Shown in pieces: positions 25,235-32,436 of a DNA stretch of 44,771 nucleotides. The notes below the pieces were generated by a model. It was given only the letters and a program-made list of their open reading frames with translations, was not told where the DNA came from and did not search any database. Source of the stretch: Akkermansiaceae bacterium UBA6138 (GTDB lineage Bacteria > Verrucomicrobiota > Verrucomicrobiia > Verrucomicrobiales > DEV007); the NCBI GenBank assembly GCA_002422425.1, contig DIVG01000003.1:1-44771 (forward strand), written 5' to 3'. The stretch's first letter is position 1, and each line of letters starts with the position of its first letter. A program made the translations under genes and the position numbers.

Positions 25235-26377
25235 ATGCGTTTCCCCGCCTCACCCGCTGCCCTTCTTCAGGAACTGGTCCGCATTCCGAGCGTCAATCCC
25301 GACTGCGCCCCCGGGCAGGGAGCGACCGGGGAAAAGGCTTGCGCGATCCGCATCGGGGAACTGCTCGAAGCGTGCGGGGCCGCAGTCAGCTTCGACGAAG
25401 TCCTTCCCGGTCGGCCGAACGTGATCGGACGCTTCCCGGACGGTGGCTCCGGCAAACCGGGTATCCTCCTCGCGCCGCACATCGACACCGTCAGTGTCAT
25501 GGGCATGTCGATAGACCCGTTTGCGGCGGAGATTCGCGAGGGAAAACTTTACGGCCGCGGAGCTGCGGACACCAAAGGGACGATGGCGGCGATGCTCTGG
25601 GCGCTCCACGAACTCCGGAACGAAATCGCCGAACTCTCGGGGGCCATTACCTTCGTCGGTTTGATGGGTGAAGAGGCGGGTCAGCCCGGCTCGCAGGATT
25701 TCGCAAAACGCTACGGGGCGGATTTCTCTTTTGCCCTGGTCGGAGAACCCACTTCGCTTGAAACGGTCTACGCTCACAAAGGCTGTGTCTGGTTGAAACT
25801 CTCGACCAAAGGCCGCTCCTGTCACGGCTCAACTCCGGATCAGGGTGAAAATGCCATTCGCAAACTGATGCCCGTGTTGGAGAAGCTTCTTCCTTATCTT
25901 GAAGCGCGCCTCCCCGACTACACGGATGCAGTGCTGGGACCTCCCTCCGTGAGCCTCGGGATGATCAAGGGCGGAAGCAGCCCGAACATCGTCGCCTCGG
26001 ACTGCCATGCGATCCTCGATTTCCGCGAAACCCCCGCTCTTTTTGATAAGAGAGGGGCGCAGCATCTTGTGAAAGAGTTCCTTGAGAGCAAGCAAGCCTA
26101 CAACAGCGTCGTCACGGTGGAAATCATCGGCGAATCCTGCCCGCTGTTCACCGATCCGGCCACAGACGGAATCAGACGGCTCGAATCCATCGGCTCTCGA
26201 CTCACCACCGCACCGTGGTTCTGCGATGCCGGTCGGCTCGCCGACGGAGGCATTCCCTCGGTCGCCTGCGGGCCGGGCAATATTGCCCAGGCGCACACGA
26301 AAGACGAATATCTCGCGATCAGCGACCTCGAGGCGGGAGCGGACTTTTACCGGCGTTTCCTCGAGACCTATCGCTAA
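25235..26377 (+). CDS. M20 family metallopeptidase (ArgE/DapE-like)
   Basis: A 380-residue zinc-dependent hydrolase. Metal ligands and catalytic residues of the M20 family are visible: H82 and D84 in APHIDTVSV, D112 in GRGAADTKG, E146 and E147 in GLMGEEAG, E171 in VGEPTSL, and a late His in AHTKDEYL. The dimerisation lid domain lies between about residues 180 and 290, opened by HGSTPDQGENAI. The sequence is closest in pattern to acetylornithine deacetylase/succinyl-diaminopimelate desuccinylase, but the substrate cannot be fixed without alignment; peptidase T or carboxypeptidase G2-type roles remain possible. It stands alone on the plus strand, followed by a strong bidirectional hairpin, and divergent from the proline-rich gene by 153 bases. 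Confidence 0.92.
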   Translation: MRFPASPAALLQELVRIPSVNPDCAPGQGATGEKACAIRIGELLEACGAAVSFDEVLPGRPNVIGRFPDGGSGKPGILLAPHIDTVSVMGMSIDPFAAEIREGKLYGRGAADTKGTMAAMLWALHELRNEIAELSGAITFVGLMGEEAGQPGSQDFAKRYGADFSFALVGEPTSLETVYAHKGCVWLKLSTKGRSCHGSTPDQGENAIRKLMPVLEKLLPYLEARLPDYTDAVLGPPSVSLGMIKGGSSPNIVASDCHAILDFRETPALFDKRGAQHLVKEFLESKQAYNSVVTVEIIGESCPLFTDPATDGIRRLESIGSRLTTAPWFCDAGRLADGGIPSVACGPGNIAQAHTKDEYLAISDLEAGADFYRRFLETYR

Positions 26378-26403
26378 AATCCGGGAAGAGGGTGCCTCCA
26401 CAA

Positions 26404-26429
26404 AAAAGGCTGCCCGGGGGCAGCCTTTT
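26404..26429. terminator. Bidirectional Rho-independent terminator
   Basis: AAAAGGCTGCCC, a short loop and GGGCAGCCTTTT form a 12-base stem flanked by A-run and T-run, between the plus-strand M20 gene and the minus-strand gene ending at 26457. The A/T-runs allow it to stop both converging transcripts. Confidence 0.85.
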
Positions 26430-26456
26430 CGAGGATGAGGTCACACGTGGGGGACT

Positions 26457-26873
26457 CTACCAGGTCCGACCGCGCGTGTATCCGGTGGTCGACATATAGC
26501 CGATCTGCGGCGGAAACTCCTCGTAACCGCGAATCGGGAGGTAATCAATATCGGCCATTGCGGGGCGGTAGCTGTCCTTGTAAAGAGGACGCTGAAAGTT
26601 GATCACCTCGTAAAGACCAAACTTGAGCCGGGCCCCGGCACGCTGGACTCCCTGCATGAAACCGGCCGTGTAGATCCCGGAGGCCTGCTCAGTGTGAAGC
26701 TCGCCCCAGCGGTGCATCGTCATGGGAATCTCGGTCCATCCATAAACGATATTGGAGACGCCGCGGCCAAGCTTGCGGGTCTTGGTGTATTTCGTCTTCG
26801 GGGGTTCGTGGATGTCCGCAAAGCTGATCGATGCGAACGCGAGGAGTGCAAAAGCTGCCAAAATTCTTCTCAT
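26457..26873 (-). CDS. TIGR04073-type exosortase-system-associated exported protein
   Basis: A 138-residue exported protein. Signal peptide is about residues 1-19 (hydrophobic LAAFALLAFASISFA). The segment RKLGRGVSNIVYGWTEIPMTM matches the hallmark of the TIGR04073 family, R.LGRG..N...GW.EIP, known from genomes with an exosortase/PEP-CTERM system. A helical middle (GIYTAGFMQGVQRAGARLKFGLYEVINF) and a Tyr-rich tail follow. The molecular role is not known; family annotation reflects co-occurrence with exosortase. No exosortase or PEP-CTERM protein is in this window. It stands alone, with a hairpin on its 3' side and a 92-base divergent region to greA. Confidence 0.85.
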   Translation of the reverse strand: MRRILAAFALLAFASISFADIHEPPKTKYTKTRKLGRGVSNIVYGWTEIPMTMHRWGELHTEQASGIYTAGFMQGVQRAGARLKFGLYEVINFQRPLYKDSYRPAMADIDYLPIRGYEEFPPQIGYMSTTGYTRGRTW

Positions 26874-26965
26874 ACTTGAGCGAAGATTAGACAGACGTCA
26901 CAATATTGGCAACCAAAATTTTTTTTCGCTTGGCTCAGGGCCGCTTCTTCTTATGTTGAGGGACA

Positions 26966-28810
26966 ATGCATCCCGATCTTGAAAAGCTAGTCTCACGAGG
27001 CAAAATTGACTCCCTCACCGCAGAACAACTCGAACTGCTTCCTCCGGGAACCTTTTGCCAACACAAAAGCTGGGGGGCCGGGAAGGTGGTGGACTGGGAC
27101 AGACTCGGCGTAAAAGTCGTTGTCGACTTTGAAGACAAGTCCGGCCACGAACTCGGAATGAAATTCGCCGCGATGTCCCTCATTCCGATTGAGGAGAGTT
27201 CATTTCTGGCGAAGCGCTACGCTTCTGCGGACGAACTGAAGGCACTCGCAAACTCCGATCCGGTCGAGCTGGTGAAGCTCGTCCTCAGCAGCCACGGTGA
27301 CCGCCTCTTCCTCGACAAACTTGAGGAACTTCTCAAAGGCTACGTCATCCCCGAGGGAAAGTATAAAAGCTGGTGGGAGGCGACGAAGAAGAAGCTGCGT
27401 GAGAACATGCAGTTCATCGTCCCCGCCAAGCGCACCGACCCCCTCGAACTGCGCGAAGAGGACTTCGATCCCTCCCAGGGGCTCATTGCCGACTTCCGGG
27501 AGGCCCGCGATTTGCGCGCCAAGGTCAAGGCCGTCGAGTCCATCATCAAGGAGATCAACGCCTTCAAGGATCATCAGGACAATCTCATCGAACTGGTCGC
27601 CGAGATCAGCGAGATCGCCCGCAAAGGGGTGAAGCTCCAGTATGCTCCCGCCGTTGAGCTGATCCTTATTCGTGAAGAGCTCCAGACGAAGCTGAAGGGT
27701 TTCGACTCCGATAACGGGCAGATCTCCACCGCCGAGATCCTCGCCGCTGACGAGAGCGCTATTCCCGGCCTTTTCGAAGAGTTATCTCTGACCCGGCTCC
27801 GTCAAGTTCTCAAAAGCTTCCCCGATGCTTTCGGCGAAGACTCCTGGGTCGAGAAAATGCTGGGACTCATCCCCGCCTGCAACCTGCGCTCCATCGGAGA
27901 AATCGCCAGCTATCTCGACTCTGCCGAGCGCAAAGCGGATCTCATCGCCTACATGGAGAACGGCCTGCAGCAGCGCACCATCACCTCAGACTCTCTCGCC
28001 TGGATCTGTCGTGAACGTAAAGGCCTGGCCCAGTCCGTCTTCACTCCAACGCTCTGCCTTTCGGTGATGAGTTCACTTGAGGCCGACCAGCTCAATGACG
28101 AAGGCTCGGTGCGCGCCGCTAACCGTCTCCGCGACCTCGTTGCCGATGACAACGGGTTGATTCCCGATTTTATCAGCGGGGCGAACATTAATACGATCCG
28201 CAACTTCGCAAGTCGCCTTGTTACTTCGGCCTCTTTCGACGAGCTCACCCGCAAGTCGCTGATGGCGCGGATTATCAAGCTCCATCCCGAAATTCAGGAT
28301 CTCATGCACGGTCGCGAAAAGGTGCAGGAGGACACCCTCATTGTCTCCGAGGCCAGCCTTGCGGAGAAGAAGGCCGCCTACGACAAGCTCATCAAAGAGG
28401 AGATTCCGCAGAACCGCGAGGACATCAAAATCGCCCGCTCCTACGGCGACCTTCGCGAGAACTTTGAATACAAATCCTCCAAAGAATACCAACGCGTCCT
28501 CATGAAACGCCAGGGGGACTGGGAGCGTGATCTCAAGCTCGCCCAGCCCACTGACTTCAAAAATCCCGATACCACGAAAGTCTCCATCGGGACGATCGTG
28601 ACCCTCGACGCTGTCGGCGGCGGGGAACCGCTGAGCTATACCGTTCTCGGGGCATGGGATTCCGATCCCGACAATGGCGTCATCGCCTATCTCTCGGAAC
28701 GCGGCAATGCCATTCTGGACAAGCCCGTCGGCACCGAAGTCGAGTTTCCTCTCGGCGACGGGGAGATGAAGCGCTATCGCATCACCTCGATCAAACCCTA
28801 CCTGGGCTAA
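26966..28810 (+). CDS. greA: Long GreA-type transcription elongation factor with N-terminal extension
   Basis: A 614-residue protein, far longer than the usual 158-residue GreA. The last 160 residues are GreA: a coiled coil (LAEKKAAYDKLIKEEIPQN) containing GDLRENFEY, with acidic tip residues D495 and E498 matching D41 and E44 of E. coli GreA, then the FKBP-like C-terminal domain (VSIGTIVTLDAVGGGEPLSYTVLG). The N-terminus has a small beta-barrel-like module (CQHKSWGAGKVVDWDRLGVKVVVDFEDK). A long helical region (about 110-450) joins them. Chlamydial GreA is also about 700 residues, so this may be a PVC form. It rescues backtracked RNA polymerase by stimulating transcript cleavage. GAGGG five to nine bases before the ATG supports the start. 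Confidence 0.9.
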   Translation: MHPDLEKLVSRGKIDSLTAEQLELLPPGTFCQHKSWGAGKVVDWDRLGVKVVVDFEDKSGHELGMKFAAMSLIPIEESSFLAKRYASADELKALANSDPVELVKLVLSSHGDRLFLDKLEELLKGYVIPEGKYKSWWEATKKKLRENMQFIVPAKRTDPLELREEDFDPSQGLIADFREARDLRAKVKAVESIIKEINAFKDHQDNLIELVAEISEIARKGVKLQYAPAVELILIREELQTKLKGFDSDNGQISTAEILAADESAIPGLFEELSLTRLRQVLKSFPDAFGEDSWVEKMLGLIPACNLRSIGEIASYLDSAERKADLIAYMENGLQQRTITSDSLAWICRERKGLAQSVFTPTLCLSVMSSLEADQLNDEGSVRAANRLRDLVADDNGLIPDFISGANINTIRNFASRLVTSASFDELTRKSLMARIIKLHPEIQDLMHGREKVQEDTLIVSEASLAEKKAAYDKLIKEEIPQNREDIKIARSYGDLRENFEYKSSKEYQRVLMKRQGDWERDLKLAQPTDFKNPDTTKVSIGTIVTLDAVGGGEPLSYTVLGAWDSDPDNGVIAYLSERGNAILDKPVGTEVEFPLGDGEMKRYRITSIKPYLG

Positions 28811-28836
28811 TCGGAACGAGGGGTGTGTTTCAAGCT

Positions 28837-28869
28837 AAGGGGGGCAGTCGGAAACGACTGCCCCTTTTT
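28837..28869 (+). terminator. Rho-independent terminator after greA
   Basis: GGGGCAGTCG (28841-28850), loop GAAA, CGACTGCCCC (28855-28864), followed by TTTTT. The stem is perfect, extended by further weak pairs. It lies 27 bases after the greA stop. Confidence 0.92.
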
Positions 28870-28951
28870 CCACAAGGGGAGCGCGATCCCTCACCGCGCC
28901 GCATCCGGTGACCAGGGGCGCGACAGGTGCCCGTCGCCACTTTTAAAAAAA

Positions 28952-29539
28952 TCAGTTGGGGAAAGGCGGATGGACGGCGGGAAGCTGCCGGGGGCTGTAG
29001 CTCTCGCCGGGGTGAAAGAGAAACCCGGGATTTTCCGCGATCAACTCGTATTTCGAGAGTCGGAACTCTGGGATTTTAAAATTCGAATTAGGATCGTAGA
29101 CCATCGCACCGGTGTAGCTGCCCCAGACCCGATACTCGTAATTGTGGTCGTAGCCGTGGACTTTGAGCGAACCCTCCTCAGGGATGCGGTCGGGCTGTTT
29201 GATGATACTCTCGTTCATGATGACGAGCTTCGCGGTCGACCAGGGTTTACCCGGCTCGCGGAGATATCCCCAGAAACGGGTACCGTCGGTCCACCAGCGA
29301 CGACCGATATAATAATTTCCGGGCGGTTCCATCGCAATAATCTCGTTGCGGGCGCGCACCTGCGGGTGGTTTAACTGCGACGAAGTGAGCTGCCCTGTCG
29401 CACTGTTCGTATTAGCACCCGTTCCCGTGGTCGTGCACGAAGAAAGGAATGAAGCCATCATCAGCCCCGCAAGCCCAGTCGCCAGTGTTTGCCAGCGGAG
29501 ACCAACACGGTCCCCGGCGCGTTTCGAGTAATATTTCAT
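28952..29539 (-). CDS. Probable lipoprotein of unknown function
   Basis: A 195-residue protein with a lipoprotein signal: basic N-terminus, hydrophobic core (TLATGLAGLMMASFLSSC) and lipobox LSSC with C35. A short Thr/Ser/Gly/Asn linker follows, then a compact domain rich in Trp and Tyr (NYYIGRRWWTDGTRFWGYLREPGKPW ... is broken here into its two recognisable parts, NYYIGRRWW and FWGYLREPGKPW; later NYEYRVWGSYTGAMVYDP). I do not recognise the family. The start is the ATG at 29539; the frame extends five codons to a TTG. It is convergent with greA across a terminator and stands alone, so it has its own promoter in the 100 bases before it. It is probably outer-membrane attached. Confidence 0.75.
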   Translation of the reverse strand: MKYYSKRAGDRVGLRWQTLATGLAGLMMASFLSSCTTTGTGANTNSATGQLTSSQLNHPQVRARNEIIAMEPPGNYYIGRRWWTDGTRFWGYLREPGKPWSTAKLVIMNESIIKQPDRIPEEGSLKVHGYDHNYEYRVWGSYTGAMVYDPNSNFKIPEFRLSKYELIAENPGFLFHPGESYSPRQLPAVHPPFPN

Positions 29540-29635
29540 AAAAAAGTCGAACAAAAGCCTGGCAGGGCAGAGCCGTAACGATAAGCCCCCGGGAGAAATT
29601 AGTAAAATTCCGAATTTCGCCCGGAAGAGTGAATT

Positions 29636-29932
29636 TCAGCGCCGTTTTCGCTCCTGTTTCTCAAATACGGGAAGTAACTCGGCCTCTATCCAGGAAAAGG
29701 CCGACTCCATCCCCGCTTCGCGGTAGATCGTCCCGATTTTCGCCTCAACCGAGGTCGGATTACCGACGCAGGCGAGAAATTGATTGCAGGTCATACGGCG
29801 CAGCGTCTCCCCGCAAACGGTTCCGCGCTCTTTCAGGATCCATGTTCGGGCATAGAGATCGAGGATGGTGTCACCAATCCAGGCGAGTTCCTGCTCCCGC
29901 CTTTTCAATTCGTCTTTTCTGGCCCCTTTCAT
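29636..29932 (-). CDS. Very short RNase III-like (Mini-III type) protein
   Basis: A 98-residue protein showing both halves of an RNase III catalytic domain. The first signature is ELAWIGDTILDLYAR (residues 15-29) with D21 in the position of the catalytic Asp; the preceding residue pattern ALAYIGD is that of Mini-III rather than classical RNase III. The second is TSVEAKIGTIY (60-70) with T60 and E63, matching the T..EA.IG.LY motif of Mini-III. No dsRNA-binding domain is present, and the protein is shorter than usual Mini-III (about 130-140 residues). Known Mini-III enzymes trim 23S rRNA ends. Its start overlaps the hsp33 stop by four bases (ATGA), so translation is coupled. Assignment is by motif and moderately sure. 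Confidence 0.65.
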   Translation of the reverse strand: MKGARKDELKRREQELAWIGDTILDLYARTWILKERGTVCGETLRRMTCNQFLACVGNPTSVEAKIGTIYREAGMESAFSWIEAELLPVFEKQERKRR

Positions 29933-30738
29933 GACGAGACCCGGTCCTGCTTAAAGGCTTCAAGCGCCTCACGTGTGATAACGTAACGTGCCGCGCATCG
30001 GGGACAACCGGCGGCGAGGACTTCCCCCTCTCCGAAAACAGCCTCGAGAGCCTCTTCAGTCAAATCGGCGATGATGGGGAAAATCCTCCCCGGGCTGCAC
30101 CCGCAGTCGAATCGATAGACCCGCGTCTCGAGAAGACTGAGCGTCTCGGCGGCGTCAATCGCGCGGATGCCGTCTTCATCGAGCCCCTCAAGCCATGCGA
30201 GATCGCAGTCCGGCTGGGCCGAGACCATCACAAAGTTTTCTTCACTGTGACGAAAGTATCTCCCGGGACGCTGCTCACTCTGGCGGTAAAAGGTCTCCGC
30301 CACCCGGAACATGTCGAGGGTTTCGGCCTCGATCATGCTCTGGCGGGATTCCTGTCCCGCCACCAGAACCTGAGCGATAAAAAGATTTTTGTCCCGCTCG
30401 CGGACATCCTCGGTAAAAACGCGGCCGACGATGTTGCCACTCCGGTTACTCCCCGTCACGAAGAGATTCTGGAGTGGATCCTGCCAGCTCAAGGTCCACG
30501 CGGCGGCCTCATGGCGCGGACGCGATGCCAGATGCAGGGTGAGCGCGGCGAGTCCGTCCTTGAGCAGGTCATCCAGCGCCCGCCCGTGCTTGATCCCGTG
30601 TTGCATCAGGTGGAGATAATAGTCGGTGTAAAGCGAGGAGAAATCCCCTCTCACAAGCAGGGCATTACGCTCGCGAACGAAGTAGCAACGGACCTCGATC
30701 GGGTCAGTTTCCGCTTCTTTGGAAGAATCATTCGGCAT
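29929..30738 (-). CDS. hslO: Hsp33 redox-regulated chaperone
   Basis: A 269-residue protein of the Hsp33 family. The redox switch has the two Cys pairs in the right order and spacing: C212-G-C214 (FDCGCSPGR) and C245-P-R-C248 (AAGCPRCAARY), which bind zinc when reduced. The N-terminal domain has the family hallmarks VRCYFVRERNALLVRGDFS and YYLHLMQHGIKHG. The protein unfolds and holds clients under oxidative or heat stress. I chose ATG at 30738 (MPNDSSKEAE); the frame is open 36 codons further, but that stretch lacks similarity to Hsp33. The next gene, RNase III-like, overlaps its stop. A 128-base divergent region separates it from the cyclic-nucleotide-binding protein. Confidence 0.93.
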   Translation of the reverse strand: MPNDSSKEAETDPIEVRCYFVRERNALLVRGDFSSLYTDYYLHLMQHGIKHGRALDDLLKDGLAALTLHLASRPRHEAAAWTLSWQDPLQNLFVTGSNRSGNIVGRVFTEDVRERDKNLFIAQVLVAGQESRQSMIEAETLDMFRVAETFYRQSEQRPGRYFRHSEENFVMVSAQPDCDLAWLEGLDEDGIRAIDAAETLSLLETRVYRFDCGCSPGRIFPIIADLTEEALEAVFGEGEVLAAGCPRCAARYVITREALEAFKQDRVSS

Positions 30739-30866
30739 GGGAATTTCGTGAAATTTGAAGCGCCAGATTACGGCCTTTCTTCCCGGTTCGCGAACAGGAT
30801 TTGGAGCGGGCCCGGCGAAACACCTGCTTGCCGCGCCGCCCCCCAATGTGCTACAGGGTCATTCCC

Positions 30867-31274
30867 ATGAACGAAACCGAACTGACCGCGCTCCTTAGAC
30901 AGAACACGGATTTCTCCCACGTCGCGCCTGCCGCGCTGGCAAAGCTGATTCAGTCCGGTGAGAGACACGACCTGGGGGCCGGAGTCGAACTCATCCGGCA
31001 GGGGGAAACCGGGCAGCGCATCTGGATCCTCATCAGTGGTGCCTTCGAGGCACTCGTGGACGGGGAAATTGTTAACCGCGTCACATCGTCCGGTGAAGTC
31101 GTCGGCCAGATCAGCGCCGTCTCGGCCACGCCGGCCACCGCTACCATTCGCGTGACTACTGCGGGGGAGTGCCTTTCGGTAACGCACCACGATCTCCACG
31201 AAGCGATGGAAAAACACCCGGACCTCGCCGAGGCGCTCCTGCGCTCGATGGCGAAGTATCTTGGTCGCCGATAG
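30867..31274 (+). CDS. Stand-alone cyclic-nucleotide-binding domain protein
   Basis: A 135-residue protein formed by one CRP-type cyclic-nucleotide-binding beta-roll. ALIQSGERH-like opening, then GAGVELIRQGETGQRIWILISGAFEAL (shown as GAGVELIRQGE and GQRIWILISG) and SGEVVGQISAVSATPATATIRV resemble the CAP_ED fold. There is no helix-turn-helix or catalytic domain, so it is a ligand or protein sensor rather than a full CRP regulator. The phosphate-binding Arg of cAMP receptors (RxA) is not evident: ISAVSATPATATI shows no Arg, so cAMP binding is uncertain. The ATG at 30867 gives a normal start; another ATG at 30846 is possible. It is divergent from hsp33. Confidence 0.82.
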   Translation: MNETELTALLRQNTDFSHVAPAALAKLIQSGERHDLGAGVELIRQGETGQRIWILISGAFEALVDGEIVNRVTSSGEVVGQISAVSATPATATIRVTTAGECLSVTHHDLHEAMEKHPDLAEALLRSMAKYLGRR

Positions 31275-31292
31275 GCTGAAACCGGGAATTTT

Positions 31293-31883
31293 CTAGAGCT
31301 CGACACCCTCTTTCATCTCTTGCGAGACCTGAAAGAGACGCTGTACCTGCTTGAGAGGAATATGGCACACATCGGTGCGTTTTTCCCCGCCGAGAAGGAT
31401 TGAGAAAGTTCCAAGCCCCCGGCCCTCATCGCGCATCAGCGTATTCGTCACGGACTTCCAGGGATGAGCCTCAAGCTCGTAACCGACACGTTTGTCCGTC
31501 ATCAGAAAAAGATGCCGGTCGGTGATGATGACACACTGCTTCGTCTTGCTGAGCAGCCCCGCCCTCGCCTGAACCGCGATGTAATAAATGCTCTCCCCCG
31601 CTCCGACCACATTCGAGACTTCACGGAATGCAATGCCCACTTTCTGCGTATCCTGCCCGTCATCGACGAAGTGACTTATCTGTTCCTGCACTTCGAAGAC
31701 CTCGTGGATCGGCTTCCACTCGCCGATGCCCTCGTAGTAGACCAAATCCTCGTGAACAACCTGCCCATCGTTGAACAGCTTCAGGAGATCAGCCTCCGAA
31801 AACGGGCCGATCGGGTCCCGCTCGCCCCGTCTCAGGATCGAAAAGAGTAGCTCCGGTGCTTCTTCGCCTTCTGCAATGCTCAT
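31293..31883 (-). CDS. GYF-like and PH-like domain protein
   Basis: A 196-residue soluble protein. Residues about 15-62 fit the bacterial GYF_2/DUF4339 module: GPFSEADLLKLFNDGQVVHEDLVYYEGIGEWKPI in pieces (GPFSEADLLKLF, GQVVHEDLVYY, GEWKPIHEV). The C-terminal half (about 95-196) looks like a bacterial PH domain: VVGAGESIYYIAVQARAGLL, then CVIITDRHLFLMTDKRVGYELEA and HPWKSVTNTLM. The PH module may bind lipid or protein, the GYF module proline-rich peptides; the latter is notable because proline-rich proteins are encoded nearby (24266 and 32437). No enzyme motif. It is convergent with the cyclic-nucleotide-binding gene, 18 bases apart. Confidence 0.75.
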   Translation of the reverse strand: MSIAEGEEAPELLFSILRRGERDPIGPFSEADLLKLFNDGQVVHEDLVYYEGIGEWKPIHEVFEVQEQISHFVDDGQDTQKVGIAFREVSNVVGAGESIYYIAVQARAGLLSKTKQCVIITDRHLFLMTDKRVGYELEAHPWKSVTNTLMRDEGRGLGTFSILLGGEKRTDVCHIPLKQVQRLFQVSQEMKEGVEL

Positions 31884-31953
31884 GTGTTCTGCGCGTTCCC
31901 CCTGTATTTACAATGTGAGTTAATTCGTCCGGCCGAGCAAGAATAAAAGAAGC

Positions 31954-32361
31954 TTAATCGGCTAAAACGGACCACTCCGACGGGAGTCGCTTCGGGCGCC
32001 CTTCCGGCATCTGCACGAGAGCGACAATTTGCCGGGCTTCGGCCACCTTCTTTGTTATTCCGTCCGCTCCCGTCGAATTGAGAAAAAAATCACATGTCGC
32101 ACGGACCTTTTCGACCCCGCTGAGACGGGCAGTCACGGAAACTTCCTGACCCAGTCGTGCGGGCATGCGATAGTCGATCTCGGTTCGGACCACCACGGGA
32201 AAGAGGCCCGTCGCGGTCATTGAGAGGAGGTCCATCCCGAGGCTCGTAAATAAGGCCGCGCGGGCCTTTTCCACGTAACGAAGATAGGCGATATTGGAGA
32301 CGACTCCGCCGCAGTCCGTGTCGTAAAAAAGCACTGTCTCTCTGATCTCGATCTCTTTCAT
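31954..32361 (-). CDS. Acyl-CoA thioesterase (4HBT, YbgC-like)
   Basis: A 135-residue hot-dog-fold protein of the 4-hydroxybenzoyl-CoA thioesterase family. The N-terminal catalytic region reads FYDTDCGGVVSNIAYLRYVEKAR, with D16 matching the active Asp of YbgC-type enzymes, although the usual AGG is CGG here and YHANY is SNIAY. Next come the central helix and the strand RTEIDYRMPARLGQEVSVTA. It likely hydrolyses short- or medium-chain acyl-CoA; in Proteobacteria the homologue belongs to the tol-pal operon, which is not present here. ATG at 32361 is chosen over an upstream TTG. It is divergent from the Lon-like gene by 75 bases. Confidence 0.88.
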   Translation of the reverse strand: MKEIEIRETVLFYDTDCGGVVSNIAYLRYVEKARAALFTSLGMDLLSMTATGLFPVVVRTEIDYRMPARLGQEVSVTARLSGVEKVRATCDFFLNSTGADGITKKVAEARQIVALVQMPEGRPKRLPSEWSVLAD

Positions 32362-32436
32362 AAAAGCGTCTGCCAAAGCAGAGCGGCGTAGACACGCCCC
32401 TCCAAGGATGATAGCATCCGCCGCTTAATAAGAAGA

